In this document: positions 16,186-24,655 of the stretch, in pieces
Layout of the letters: each line of letters opens with the position of its first letter
Position numbering within the stretch: position 1 is the first letter of the stretch
DNA from: Streptomyces zagrosensis
GTDB lineage: Bacteria > Actinomycetota > Actinomycetes > Streptomycetales > Streptomycetaceae
Reading direction: 5' to 3'
Length of the DNA: 64,000 nt
NCBI RefSeq assembly: GCF_014203645.1
Contig: NZ_JACHJL010000011.1
Span: 241,035 to 305,034 of the forward strand
Position numbers and translations under genes: made by a program
Notes under the pieces: generated by a model
The model's database searches: none
What the model was told of the DNA's origin: nothing
What the model saw: only the letters and a program-made list of their open reading frames with translations

Positions 16186-17456
16186 GCGGCACGTGCCTTT
16201 CTGAACGCCAGCCGCCCGACGTCCTTGGTCGCGTACACGCCGCTGAGCAGGGCGCCTCGCGTGCGGTGGAGCGAGCCGCGCAGTCCCCCGCGCGCCGCCA
16301 GATCACTAAAGAGCGCTTCGTATCGTCCGGCGATCTGCGAGGGGTCGAAGCGGGCCGAGCCCTCCAGTGCGGCGCGGCCCATGCGCCGCCGCAGCTCGTC
16401 GTCGTTGATCAGAGCCAGGAGGGCGGAGGCGATCTCGTTCACGTTGCCGGGGGGCACCAGGCGGCCGTCCACGCCGTCGTCGATGATCTCGCTGGGGCCG
16501 TGCGGGCAGTCGGTGGAGACCACCGGCAGGCCACAGCGCATCGCCTCGACGATCGTCATGCCGAACGACTCCAAGCTGGAGGTGACGGCCGCGATCGAGC
16601 CCTTGGCCCACTCGGGGTCCAGGGGATTGGCGGGGCCCATGAGGTAGATGTGGTTGTACAGCCCGAGGCGGTCGATCAGCGCCCGCAGCTTGGCCCGCTC
16701 CTCGCCACCGCCGTAAATGCGCAGCCGCCAGTCGGGGCGCTGCGCCACGACCTTGGCGAACGCCTTGATCAGCAGGTCGTATCGCTTCACAGGGGCCAGC
16801 CGCCCGGCAGCCACGACCCATTTGCCGCTGCCATCGGCCGGAGCGATCCCGGAGGCGGGCACGCTGTTGGGCACCGCTTCGACCCGCACACCGGGCAGCC
16901 GCATCTGGCGCCGATAGGAGTGGGCATCGGCCTCGGTCACCGTGGTCACCGCATCCAGGCGCGGGTACAGGCCGCGCAGCGTCTTCTTCAGCGCCCTGGA
17001 ATGCGTGCTGAGCGTGAGGTGCTCCTGCCCGACCCGTACGATGCCGCGCCGCGCCTCACGGGCGATGTGCGCGTTGATCCCGGGCCGGGTGCCGACCACC
17101 ACATCCGTCTCCAGGCCGGCCAGGTACTCGCCGATGCGCAGATCGGTCAGCTCGCTGTACTGCTTGTAGCGGCCCTCAGCCTTGGGGAACACGCGTGCGG
17201 GCCTGGTGTACCGCGGGTCGGAGCCCTCATAGGTGGGGCTGCCCTTGCGAATGTCCACCAAGTGACGCAACGTCACCTTGGAGCCCGGGTCGAAGACCGG
17301 CTCGTTGCGGTGTCGGAAGACGGAGACGACCTCCACCTCGTGCTGCTCCGCCAGGGTGCGGGCAGTGTTGTAGGTGGTACGGATCGTCCCGCCGATCCCG
17401 TACGCGTTGTGAATCAGGAATGAGATGTGCATCCGTCCCCGTATCCCACGGTTCAT
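16182..17456 (-). CDS. GT4-family glycosyltransferase
   Basis: About 424 residues; GAGAGGT lies 9 nt before ATG 17456. The ATG at 17432 (MHISFLIHNAYGIGGTIRT) is nearly as plausible and begins exactly at the first beta strand. Two Rossmann halves are seen. The donor-binding half has WVVAAGRLAPVKRYDLLIKAF and SLESFGMTIVEAMRCGLPVVST, the E-x7-E signature of GT4 retaining enzymes, then GPSEIIDDGVDGRLVPPGN. It should transfer a sugar from a nucleotide donor to a cell-surface acceptor at the cytoplasmic membrane. It is translationally coupled to the following beta-rich hypothetical gene. Confidence 0.88.
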   Translation of the reverse strand: MNRGIRGRMHISFLIHNAYGIGGTIRTTYNTARTLAEQHEVEVVSVFRHRNEPVFDPGSKVTLRHLVDIRKGSPTYEGSDPRYTRPARVFPKAEGRYKQYSELTDLRIGEYLAGLETDVVVGTRPGINAHIAREARRGIVRVGQEHLTLSTHSRALKKTLRGLYPRLDAVTTVTEADAHSYRRQMRLPGVRVEAVPNSVPASGIAPADGSGKWVVAAGRLAPVKRYDLLIKAFAKVVAQRPDWRLRIYGGGEERAKLRALIDRLGLYNHIYLMGPANPLDPEWAKGSIAAVTSSLESFGMTIVEAMRCGLPVVSTDCPHGPSEIIDDGVDGRLVPPGNVNEIASALLALINDDELRRRMGRAALEGSARFDPSQIAGRYEALFSDLAARGGLRGSLHRTRGALLSGVYATKDVGRLAFRKARAA

Positions 17457-18097
17457 GCGGACGGTACCTCTCGTCCGCCTAGCTTGAGGTTAGACCGTGA
17501 TAACGGTTGCCGGGTTGACTCCCATCACCATCTTGTTCCCCAAGTGATGTGCAATCGGTAGCAACCCATGGGAACTATCCCAGGCAAGTGATCATCATGG
17601 CTGGCGGGCGCGGGTTCGGCGCACCGTACACAAGAGTGCCACCGGGGCGGGTGAGCTGTCGCCGCCCCTCCCGGGCCTGCGCTGCCCCTCCTACCCGTCT
17701 CACCCCTTTGCCCACCGTTCGTGCTGGTTGTCCATCGCCTGTACGCGCTGGCGACAGATCATCCGTTCGCCGTCTCAGGGTGCCTGGCCCTGCGCCGCCA
17801 CGCCACCGGGCCATCCCGCCGCCGGGTCCGCGGCGCCGCCCCAGGGCCGAAATCCGGACGCCCGGGCATGGCCCCCGACCCCCTCGCCCCGCGCGACGGC
17901 GGCCCTGCGGCCAGCGGTGGGAGGCGGGCGCCGCTGCGACCGCGTCAAGTAAGCGCTTACATCGACGCTGTTCCGGGCCCTGGGTACGGCGCGATTCCGC
18001 TCCCGGGCCCGCGTGACCCTCATCGCTGATCGCCCGTTGAGTTCTTACGAGCCGGGGGATTCACCCGGCGCACTGAGACGAAATCGAGGAGCCACCC
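17457..18097. other. Divergent intergenic region without recognisable gene
   Basis: About 640 bp between the divergent GT4 gene and the conserved hypothetical pair. Open frames here show no protein features. Promoters for both sides must lie within it; I see no clear operator. Confidence 0.4.
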
Positions 18098-18880
18098 GTG
18101 CCGCGGATGCTCGACGTCAGCGACGACGTACGCGCCGAGATCGGCGACGATGAAGCCGAACGGCTGCTCGTCGGCGACAACACCCCGGGAAACTACGACT
18201 GCACCTCTTGCCGCACCCCCGGCGACGCCGCACAGGAGCCCACCAGCACAGTGCTCTTTGTCGGGGAGGAGACCGCCGTGCTCGCCTTCGCGCACGCCTC
18301 CTGCATCCCCTCTCAGGTGGTCACGGTCTCCGAGGAACACTTGCAGGGCGCCGTACGGTCCATCACCGCAGGACAGGACATCGACACGATCCCCAAGGCC
18401 GATTCCCGGCAGGCGGTGCTCGGCGTCACCAGCGGGCTGATCCTGCTCGGCGGTGACGTCCACCCCGCGCTCGTCGTCGAGCCGACCGGGCCCATCGTGC
18501 GCCCTGGCTCGAACAGCCCCGGCGACGACTTCCTCCCACTCCTCGCCGAGCAAGGCTTCGAGCCGGTCACGGATTTGGAGCAGTTGCCCAAGCGGAACGC
18601 CGGTTGGTCGGTCCTGCTCGCCATGGGCCAACTGCACGCGGTGCTCTCCCCCGGCACCGATGGCACCGCCTCCACCGCATGGTGGCAAGCTCACCAGCCA
18701 CTCCACGTCACCGAGGGCTGGCGGACCGCCGTGAACAAATCGAACACCGTGCTTCTCTACGCGGCCCCGGCCGGGGTCATCGGCCAACAACCGCGCGAGG
18801 ACCTGCTCCGTGACGCGCTGGAGCGCGCCGCGGCCCGCGGCGCGCTGGTCGCCGCCGCGATGCCCCTCGCGGGCACCTGA
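18098..18880 (+). CDS. Conserved hypothetical protein
   Basis: A 260-residue cytoplasmic protein, start GTG 18098 with GAGGAG 6 nt upstream. It has a CTSC motif (NYDCTSCRTPGDA, about residue 33) with a later Cys in AFAHASCIPS, and then regular alpha/beta sequence without a recognised fold. Proteins of this kind occur across Streptomyces; the function is unknown. Its TGA shares one base with the ATG of the next gene, so the two are coupled. Confidence 0.75.
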   Translation: MPRMLDVSDDVRAEIGDDEAERLLVGDNTPGNYDCTSCRTPGDAAQEPTSTVLFVGEETAVLAFAHASCIPSQVVTVSEEHLQGAVRSITAGQDIDTIPKADSRQAVLGVTSGLILLGGDVHPALVVEPTGPIVRPGSNSPGDDFLPLLAEQGFEPVTDLEQLPKRNAGWSVLLAMGQLHAVLSPGTDGTASTAWWQAHQPLHVTEGWRTAVNKSNTVLLYAAPAGVIGQQPREDLLRDALERAAARGALVAAAMPLAGT

Positions 18881-19446
18881 TGCCCGCGGCGCCCCCGAGG
18901 GGCCACCATGCGCAGACGCCCGGCGTCGCCCCGTACGTCTCCTGGCAGCCGACGCCAAGCCGCATTAGCAGCGCGACTGCCGCACCGACTCACCCATACG
19001 CCACACGAGCAGCGCATTCACCACCAGTCCCGCATCCGACGAGCGATCAGGTCGTTGGCGCTTACGTGCACACTTACGAGCCCACCCCACGAGACCCGTA
19101 TCAGTCGTCCATCCCCGGCATGCGACCTTCCCACGAGGGAGCCACCGCTTACGCCCGGCCGCAGCAGCCACCCGTTGCGTCGGCAACGCCCATCTTCGAC
19201 GCCCTGTACGCGGAGTACCGCAGGTCGTTCCGGGCGCTGCCAGGAGACCGCTCCGGCGAGGAGGACCTGGAATTCACGGCATTCGGCCACCGTGATCAGC
19301 GGACCTCATGGGACCGCTCCGGCGGCTGGGAGCGCGCCGGCACCTGGGACGGCGGCAACTGGACGACCACGGGCCGCCATCAGCGCCCCGGCCTACCCGC
19401 GCTGCTGCCACCGGGGACCCGCGGCCACCGGCGGCACGGCCTGTAG
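18880..19446 (+). CDS. Conserved hypothetical protein with a disordered N-terminus
   Basis: A 188-residue protein overlapping the upstream gene by 1 nt (TGATG). The first 100 residues are Pro/Ala/Thr/Tyr-rich and probably disordered. The middle (ATPIFDALYAEYRRSFRALPGD, then EEDLEFTAFGHRDQR) looks like a conserved helical segment, and the end is Gly/Arg-rich. I do not recognise it. A strong terminator follows. Confidence 0.65.
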   Translation: MPAAPPRGHHAQTPGVAPYVSWQPTPSRISSATAAPTHPYATRAAHSPPVPHPTSDQVVGAYVHTYEPTPRDPYQSSIPGMRPSHEGATAYARPQQPPVASATPIFDALYAEYRRSFRALPGDRSGEEDLEFTAFGHRDQRTSWDRSGGWERAGTWDGGNWTTTGRHQRPGLPALLPPGTRGHRRHGL

Positions 19447-19478
19447 GGCCGCGGCCTGCGGGGGCTCGACAGTGCGAA

Positions 19479-19523
19479 AGCGGGCGCCGGACCTGGCTGT
19501 GATCAGCCGATCCGGCGCCCGCT
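19479..19523. terminator. Bidirectional hairpin terminator
   Basis: 13-bp perfect arms (19479-19491 and 19511-19523) around a 19-nt loop that itself contains a small dyad. It lies between the convergent hypothetical pair and der. Confidence 0.75.
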
Positions 19524-19623
19524 GGCGTCCCTGCGTCCGTTGTGCTGTCCCTGCGTCCGCCGATGTCACAGCACAGCGGCGACGGCACGATACAACAACG
19601 GCTTGTGGCGCGGCCCCGGGCCA

Positions 19624-21084
19624 CTACTTCCTGCTGCCCCGCTTTTCCCTGACCCGCACCGAGATGTGAATCGGGGTCCCGGCGAAGCTGAACTCTTCGC
19701 GCAGCCGACGCTCCACGAAGCGGCGGTAGCCCGCCTCCAGGAAGCCGGAGGCGAAGAGGACGAAGCGCGGGGGCTTGGTGCCCGCCTGGGTGCCGAAGAG
19801 GATGCGCGGCTGCTTGCCGCCGCGGACCGGGTGCGGGTGCGAGGCGACGATCTCCCCGAGGAAGGCGTTCAGCCGCCCGGTGGGGACCCGGGTCTCCCAG
19901 CCGGCGATGGCCGTCTCGATCGCGGGGACGAGCCGCTCCATGTGCCGTCCGGTGCGCGCGGAGACGTTCACCCGCTGCGCCCACGGAATCTGCACCAGGT
20001 CCCGCTCGATCTCCCGCTCCAGGTAGTAGCGGCGTTCCTCGTCGAGCGTGTCCCACTTGTTGTACGCGATGACCAGCGCACGCCCGGCCTCCACGGCCAT
20101 CGTGATGATCCGCTGGTCCTGCACGCTGATGGACTCGCTCGCGTCGATCAGTACGACCGCGACCTCGGCCTTCTCCAACGCCGCTGCGGTGCGGAGCGAG
20201 GCGTAGTAGTCGGCGCCTTCTTGGAGGTGGACGCGGCGGCGGATGCCGGCCGTGTCCACGAATTTCCACGTCTTGCCGCCGAGTTCGATCAGCTCGTCAA
20301 CCGGGTCCCTGGTGGTCCCCGCCTTCTCGTTGACGACCACCCGGTCCTCGCCAGCGACCTTGTTGAGCAGGGATGACTTGCCGACATTGGGGCGGCCGAT
20401 GAGCGCGACGCGACGCGGCCCGCCGACGGCGATGCCAAAGGTCTGGGCCGGCGCCTCGGGCAGCGCGTTCAGCGCGGCATCGAGCATGTCGCCGGTGCCG
20501 CGGCCGTGCAGCGCGGAGACCGGGTGCGGCTCGCCAAGGCCAAGCGACCACAGGGCTGCGGCGTCCGCCTCGGCCGCCGGGCCGTCCACCTTGTTGGCGC
20601 ACAGCACGACCGGCTTGCCGGCTCGCCGCAACAGCTTGACCACGGCCTCGTCGGTGTCGGTGGCGCCGACGGTGGAGTCCACGACGAAGACGACCGCGTC
20701 GGCGGTCTCCATCGCGAACTCGGCCTGCGCGGCGACCGCCGCATCGAGGCCGAGCACGTCCTGCTCCCAGCCGCCGGTGTCCATGACCTTGAAGCGGCGC
20801 CCGGCCCACTCGGCCTCGTAGTTCACCCGGTCCCGGGTCACCCCGGGCCGGTCCTCCACCACGGCCTCCCGACGCCCGAGAATACGGTTCACCAGGGTCG
20901 ATTTGCCGACATTGGGGCGCCCTACGACGGCGAGCACCGGCAGCGGGCCGTGTCCGGCCGCCGCGATGTCACTGCCCACCTCTTCGGGGTCAAAGCCCTC
21001 CTGCGTGGCGAGCTCCATGAACTCCGCGTACTCGGCGTCGCCAAGCTCACCGCGCTCGTCGCCGGTGTGGATCTGGTCGTTCAT
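19624..21084 (-). CDS. der: Ribosome-biogenesis GTPase Der (EngA)
   Basis: A 486-residue protein with two tandem GTPase domains: GRPNVGKSTLVN at about residue 57 with DTGGWEQD (G3) and NKVD (G4), and GRPNVGKSSLLN at about residue 230 with DTAGIRRR and NKWD. The C-terminal KH-like domain ends HISVRVREKRGSRK. Der promotes maturation of the 50S subunit in the cytoplasm. Start ATG 21084. It is the last gene of the minus-strand block tyrA, lipoprotein, cmk, plsC, der; cmk, plsC and der are closely spaced. Confidence 0.97.
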   Translation of the reverse strand: MNDQIHTGDERGELGDAEYAEFMELATQEGFDPEEVGSDIAAAGHGPLPVLAVVGRPNVGKSTLVNRILGRREAVVEDRPGVTRDRVNYEAEWAGRRFKVMDTGGWEQDVLGLDAAVAAQAEFAMETADAVVFVVDSTVGATDTDEAVVKLLRRAGKPVVLCANKVDGPAAEADAAALWSLGLGEPHPVSALHGRGTGDMLDAALNALPEAPAQTFGIAVGGPRRVALIGRPNVGKSSLLNKVAGEDRVVVNEKAGTTRDPVDELIELGGKTWKFVDTAGIRRRVHLQEGADYYASLRTAAALEKAEVAVVLIDASESISVQDQRIITMAVEAGRALVIAYNKWDTLDEERRYYLEREIERDLVQIPWAQRVNVSARTGRHMERLVPAIETAIAGWETRVPTGRLNAFLGEIVASHPHPVRGGKQPRILFGTQAGTKPPRFVLFASGFLEAGYRRFVERRLREEFSFAGTPIHISVRVREKRGSRK

Positions 21085-21120
21085 GAAGTCTGTTCCTCGT
21101 CGTCCCTCGGCAGCGGGCCC

Positions 21121-21864
21121 TCACGGCCCGCCGCGCACGTCTGTCTCATGGCCGGTAAGGCGCCTGGCGTCAGCCACATGCTCGCTCAGCCGCGCCTGGA
21201 TGCGCACGGTCGCCGCGTCCAGGGCCGCTCGGGTGGCCCGGCCGCGCGGGGCCTGTCCAGGCTGCCCCGGGGCGCTGCCCGAAGCGTTGTCGGTGGCGTA
21301 GAACGCGTCACCGAAAACTACGTCCACCCGGGTCCGCAGCGGCGGCAGCGCCGCTACGGCACGCCCGCGGCGCCCGCTGGTGCCCAGCACCGCCACCGGC
21401 ACGATCGGCGCGTCGCCGCGCACCGCGAAGTAGGCGAGGCCCGAGCGCAGCGAGGCGAAATCACCCTCGCCCCGGGTGCCCTCCGGGAAGATTCCCAGCA
21501 CGTCGCCGCGCCACAGCACGCCCAGTGCGTCGGTGATCGCCGCCCGATCCACACTGGCCCGGTCCACCTTGAGCTGACCGATGCCCTGCAAAAACGGGTC
21601 GAGCGGCCCGACGAACGCTTCCTTCTTGATCAGGAAGTGCACCGGTCTGGGCGCGGTGCCCATGAGCATCGGGCCGTCGAGGCCGTGCGAGTGGTTCACG
21701 GCCAAGATGACCGGGCCCGTCGCAGGCACCCGCCAGGCGCCCAGCACCCGTGGCTTCCACAGCGAGTACATCAGGCCGATGCCGATCCGGCGACCGACCG
21801 CCGCGCCGGGGCCGCTCGGCCCCTGCTGCTTCCCTGTGGTCAGCGCCGTCGCGGTGGCGCTCAC
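21121..21864 (-). CDS. plsC: Lysophospholipid acyltransferase (PlsC-like)
   Basis: A 247-residue protein from GTG 21864, which overlaps the cmk stop as GTGA. The acyltransferase signatures are NHSHGLDGP (H-x4-D, catalytic) and FPEGTRGEGDF, with VPVAVLGT downstream. It acylates lysophosphatidate or a related lysolipid at the membrane, a step in phospholipid synthesis. The C-terminal 50 residues contain a Gly/Pro/Ala-rich stretch and then a helix. The gene order cmk-plsC-der is widely conserved in actinobacteria. Confidence 0.92.
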   Translation of the reverse strand: MSATATALTTGKQQGPSGPGAAVGRRIGIGLMYSLWKPRVLGAWRVPATGPVILAVNHSHGLDGPMLMGTAPRPVHFLIKKEAFVGPLDPFLQGIGQLKVDRASVDRAAITDALGVLWRGDVLGIFPEGTRGEGDFASLRSGLAYFAVRGDAPIVPVAVLGTSGRRGRAVAALPPLRTRVDVVFGDAFYATDNASGSAPGQPGQAPRGRATRAALDAATVRIQARLSEHVADARRLTGHETDVRGGP

Positions 21865-22565
21865 GTGCCCTGCTGCTTGTCCTCGATGAGGGTGACAACG
21901 CACTCGATGACCTGCTCCAAGGTCAGCTCGGTGGTGTCCACCTCGACCGCGTCGGCGGCCTTGGCCAGTGGCGATGCCTTACGGCCGGAGTCGGCGGCGT
22001 CCCGCTTGGCGAGCGCCGCCTGCGTCGCGGCCAGGTCGGATGCGCTCTTACCGCCCAGCTCGCCGCTGCGCCGAGCGGCGCGGGCGGCCTCCGATGCGGT
22101 GAGGAAGATCTTGAGGTCTGCGTCCGGAAGCACGGTGGTGCCAATATCGCGGCCCTCGACCACGATGCCACGCGGCGCCTCGGCGGCGATGGCGCGCTGA
22201 AGTTCGGTCAGCCGGGCGCGTACCTCGGGGACGGCGCTGACCGCGCTGACGGCCGCGGTGACCTCGGGCGTACGGATGGGGCCCGCGGCGTCGGCGCCGT
22301 CCACCGCAATGGTCGGCGCACTCGGGTCGGTCCCGGAGACGATGCCGGGCTTGGCCGCGGCCTCGGCAACGGCGGCGGTGTCGCGTACGTCGATGCCGTT
22401 GCTCAGCATCCACCAGGTGATCGCCCGGTACTGGGCTCCGGTGTCTAGGTAGCGCAACCCCAGCTTGGCGGCGACCGCCTTGGAGGTGCTGGACTTGCCC
22501 GTGCCGGAGGGGCCGTCGATGCCGACAATGACTGCTGCCGGTGCGGTCCGGGCGGCGGTTTCCAC
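21861..22565 (-). CDS. cmk: Cytidylate kinase
   Basis: A 234-residue nucleotide kinase: P-loop GIDGPSGTGKSSTSKAVA, then YLDTGAQYRAITWWML (NMP site) and GIVVEGRDIGTTVLPDADLK. It phosphorylates CMP and dCMP using ATP. The GTG at 22565 (VETAART...) is preferred because GAGGAAGG lies about 10 nt upstream. An ATG at 22586 would place that motif inside the gene. The open frame reaches 23045, but the upstream part has no homology. The 3' end overlaps plsC by 4 bp. Confidence 0.95.
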   Translation of the reverse strand: METAARTAPAAVIVGIDGPSGTGKSSTSKAVAAKLGLRYLDTGAQYRAITWWMLSNGIDVRDTAAVAEAAAKPGIVSGTDPSAPTIAVDGADAAGPIRTPEVTAAVSAVSAVPEVRARLTELQRAIAAEAPRGIVVEGRDIGTTVLPDADLKIFLTASEAARAARRSGELGGKSASDLAATQAALAKRDAADSGRKASPLAKAADAVEVDTTELTLEQVIECVVTLIEDKQQGT

Positions 22566-23200
22566 GGTGACTGACACCTTCCTCATGCACGGGGCGTTAC
22601 TGCTTGGGCTACTGCGGTGGCTACTACGCGGGTTACTACGCGGCGGACACAGGGCGTTCACGAAACGCGAAGTCTCGGACAAGGTTACTGGTTGAAATGA
22701 CCAACCCGTACAGCCGTGGTTTCGGGCCCCGGCCAGGGTCCGGCCCCCGCCCATGCCGATGCAGCCGGCAACCCGGCTGGTCGGCGTCCTACCGGGCCCC
22801 GGGCCCGCGTGGGCGGAGGAGCTGGGCGCGGGCCCGCGCGGGCGGAGGGCACGGCCGCGGGCCCACGTGCGTGCAGCGGCATGGGCGCAGGCGGTGCAGG
22901 CGTACCACTGCGTGGGCCTACGTGGTGCCCGCTGCTGTGCGGCGCGGCGCACGGTGCCGCGCGGCGAGGGCAGCGCGTCCTGGTGGCCTGCGGCCGAGAT
23001 GCGGAACGTGCTGCCGGCGGGGAAGTCGGGGCGGCGTACGGGCACGGCCGCTGGGTGGTGCGCGAGGTTGCGGTGCGGAGGCGTGGTGCGCGGGGGTGTG
23101 GTGCGCGGGGGTGGTGCGTCGTGTCGCGCTATGGCAGGTGGCTTCGCAGTCCGCAGCCGGCGGGGTCAGGGGCGCGGGGTGCCCGCTTCGCCGGCCGGCG
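22566..23200. other. Long intergenic region upstream of cmk
   Basis: About 635 bp, very GC-rich, between the lipoprotein stop and cmk on the same strand. It contains tandem-like words (GGCTACTACGCGG / GGTTACTACGCGG near 22620) and several GGGCCCGCG-type repeats near 22800-22870. Frames here lack protein features. It must hold the cmk promoter, since the lipoprotein is too far away to drive it without a long leader. Confidence 0.45.
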
Positions 23201-24112
23201 TCAGCCCATCGCCTTCTTCGTCAGGTCGGCGGTCTGGTCCCGTGGCGGCGCCTCGATCTCGGCGTCCGTGCCGTAGTCGGTGTAGTCGATGACCGTGCGG
23301 GCCGTCACCTGCTGTGCCCCGTTCTCGCCCCGGTGCGGGGTGAGCTCCACCTGCTGGCGCCGGATGCGGCCGTCGTCGTCCAGCCACAGCTCCATCGGCA
23401 GATAGCGGCCGAACTCCCGCTTGAGCTGCGTTGCCTTGGCCTGGTTGGCCTCGGCGAGCTTGTCCACATCGACGGTCACCCGGTAGCGGGTGGTCTGGGT
23501 GCCATCCAGTTTCTGATTTCCGAGCTTCTCGACACCCTTGCCGGAGATGGCCCTGCTGTAAGCGGCTGACTCGGCCGGGTCATTGAGCCGGTCGCCTCCG
23601 GCGCGGTCCTTGTGTTCGGCGACCTTCACGAGATCCACTTTGACCCACGATTTGTTGCCGGGTATCTGCTGACGCTCCTTCTTCGGGGGCTGCTGGAAGA
23701 GCACCCCGCCGATGACCCGCTGCTCGATGCGCTGCCCTTCGCCGGAGAGCGTCAGCTTCGATGCGCCGTCCTCGAAGTCGATGACGCCCGTGCCCCGCAC
23801 GCTGACGCTCTTGGCACCCGCGCTGGTCTCGGTGAGCACTTTCATCTTGGCGGTGTCGGACTCAGCCGTCTTCTCGTACGCCGTGCTGACCACTTTCGCC
23901 TGGTCCTCCCCGGCGCTGGGAGTCTCCTTGCTCTGCGTGTTCTTGCTCTGCGTGTTCTTTCCGGAGTCGCTGTCGCTGCCACATCCGGACAGGGCCGTGC
24001 AGGCGGCCAGGCCGGCGACCGCGAGAGCGGCAACCGCGGTACGAGGCCGACGCGGTAAGTGCTCGGCACCCGTGTCCACGTCCGCTGGCTGAACGAACCG
24101 TCGTGCGCACAT
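23201..24112 (-). CDS. Secreted lipoprotein, LprG/LppX-like
   Basis: A 303-residue protein. ATG 24112 has GGGAGG 4 nt upstream. The signal peptide ends in a lipobox LSGC (RTAVAALAVAGLAACTALSGC, split here into RTAVAALAVA and GLAACTALSGC), so it should be lipid-anchored outside the membrane. The mature part starts with a Ser/Asp/Lys linker that includes a repeated NTQSK. The body resembles lipid-carrier lipoproteins of the LppX/LprG type (GTGVIDFEDGASKLTLSG, then ARTVIDYTDYGTDAEIEAPP). A TTA codon at 24056-24058, codon 19, lies just before the hydrophobic core. It sits between tyrA and cmk, which in other Streptomyces I recall as adjacent, so it is probably an insertion here. Confidence 0.85.
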   Translation of the reverse strand: MCARRFVQPADVDTGAEHLPRRPRTAVAALAVAGLAACTALSGCGSDSDSGKNTQSKNTQSKETPSAGEDQAKVVSTAYEKTAESDTAKMKVLTETSAGAKSVSVRGTGVIDFEDGASKLTLSGEGQRIEQRVIGGVLFQQPPKKERQQIPGNKSWVKVDLVKVAEHKDRAGGDRLNDPAESAAYSRAISGKGVEKLGNQKLDGTQTTRYRVTVDVDKLAEANQAKATQLKREFGRYLPMELWLDDDGRIRRQQVELTPHRGENGAQQVTARTVIDYTDYGTDAEIEAPPRDQTADLTKKAMG

Positions 24113-24655
24113 GCTGCCTCCCGTGGCGTATGAGGATGCGCTGGGAAAACCGCGGGTGCCCGCCGTTTGGCGGCGTACACCCGTCGCAGGCGCCGCACGA
24201 CGCGGTACCGGCACACTCCGGCCACCACAATGCCCGCAACAAGCGCATATGGGGTGTTGTTGGGCGGGCACCGGTGGCGGGCGCCCTGGCCCGCCCATCG
24301 AGCGGCCCACCGCCCGGGAGCACTTCCTCACCGCACGCTGGGGCATGCACAACACGTTCTTCGGGCGGCAGACCTATCTGCCGAACAACCATCCCCAAGG
24401 GCCCCTACATCGAGCCGAGTTGGTGTAGTGCGAGCAAAACCTCACCACGGCTGCGGGACACGGCACGGCACTCGGCGCTCCGGTGAGCGTCCTTTACTCG
24501 CCGGGCGTCGCCGTACGCTTCGGCCGCCCCGCACGGCTGGGCGGCATCCCCACCCCGCGATCCGCTGCCCGCCACCGGGCGCGGGCCAGCGGACTCGGCC
24601 AGCGGCGGGCAGCGAGTGCTGGCTCACCGAGCTACGGGGCGGCCGGCGGGGGCGC
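24113..24655. other. Intergenic region between tyrA and the lipoprotein
   Basis: About 540 bp. No recognisable gene in any frame. It presumably holds the lipoprotein promoter. Confidence 0.4.

Noticed and set aside
20506..22200. Long plus-strand open frame of 564 codons opposite der, plsC and cmk
   Set aside because: It lies wholly antisense to three recognised enzymes, has no family features, and its composition is what GC-rich third positions give on the opposite strand.
22604..23569. Plus-strand frame of 321 codons with a Tyr/Gly-rich start
   Set aside because: It crosses antisense into the lipoprotein gene, has no ribosome binding site, and no family similarity.
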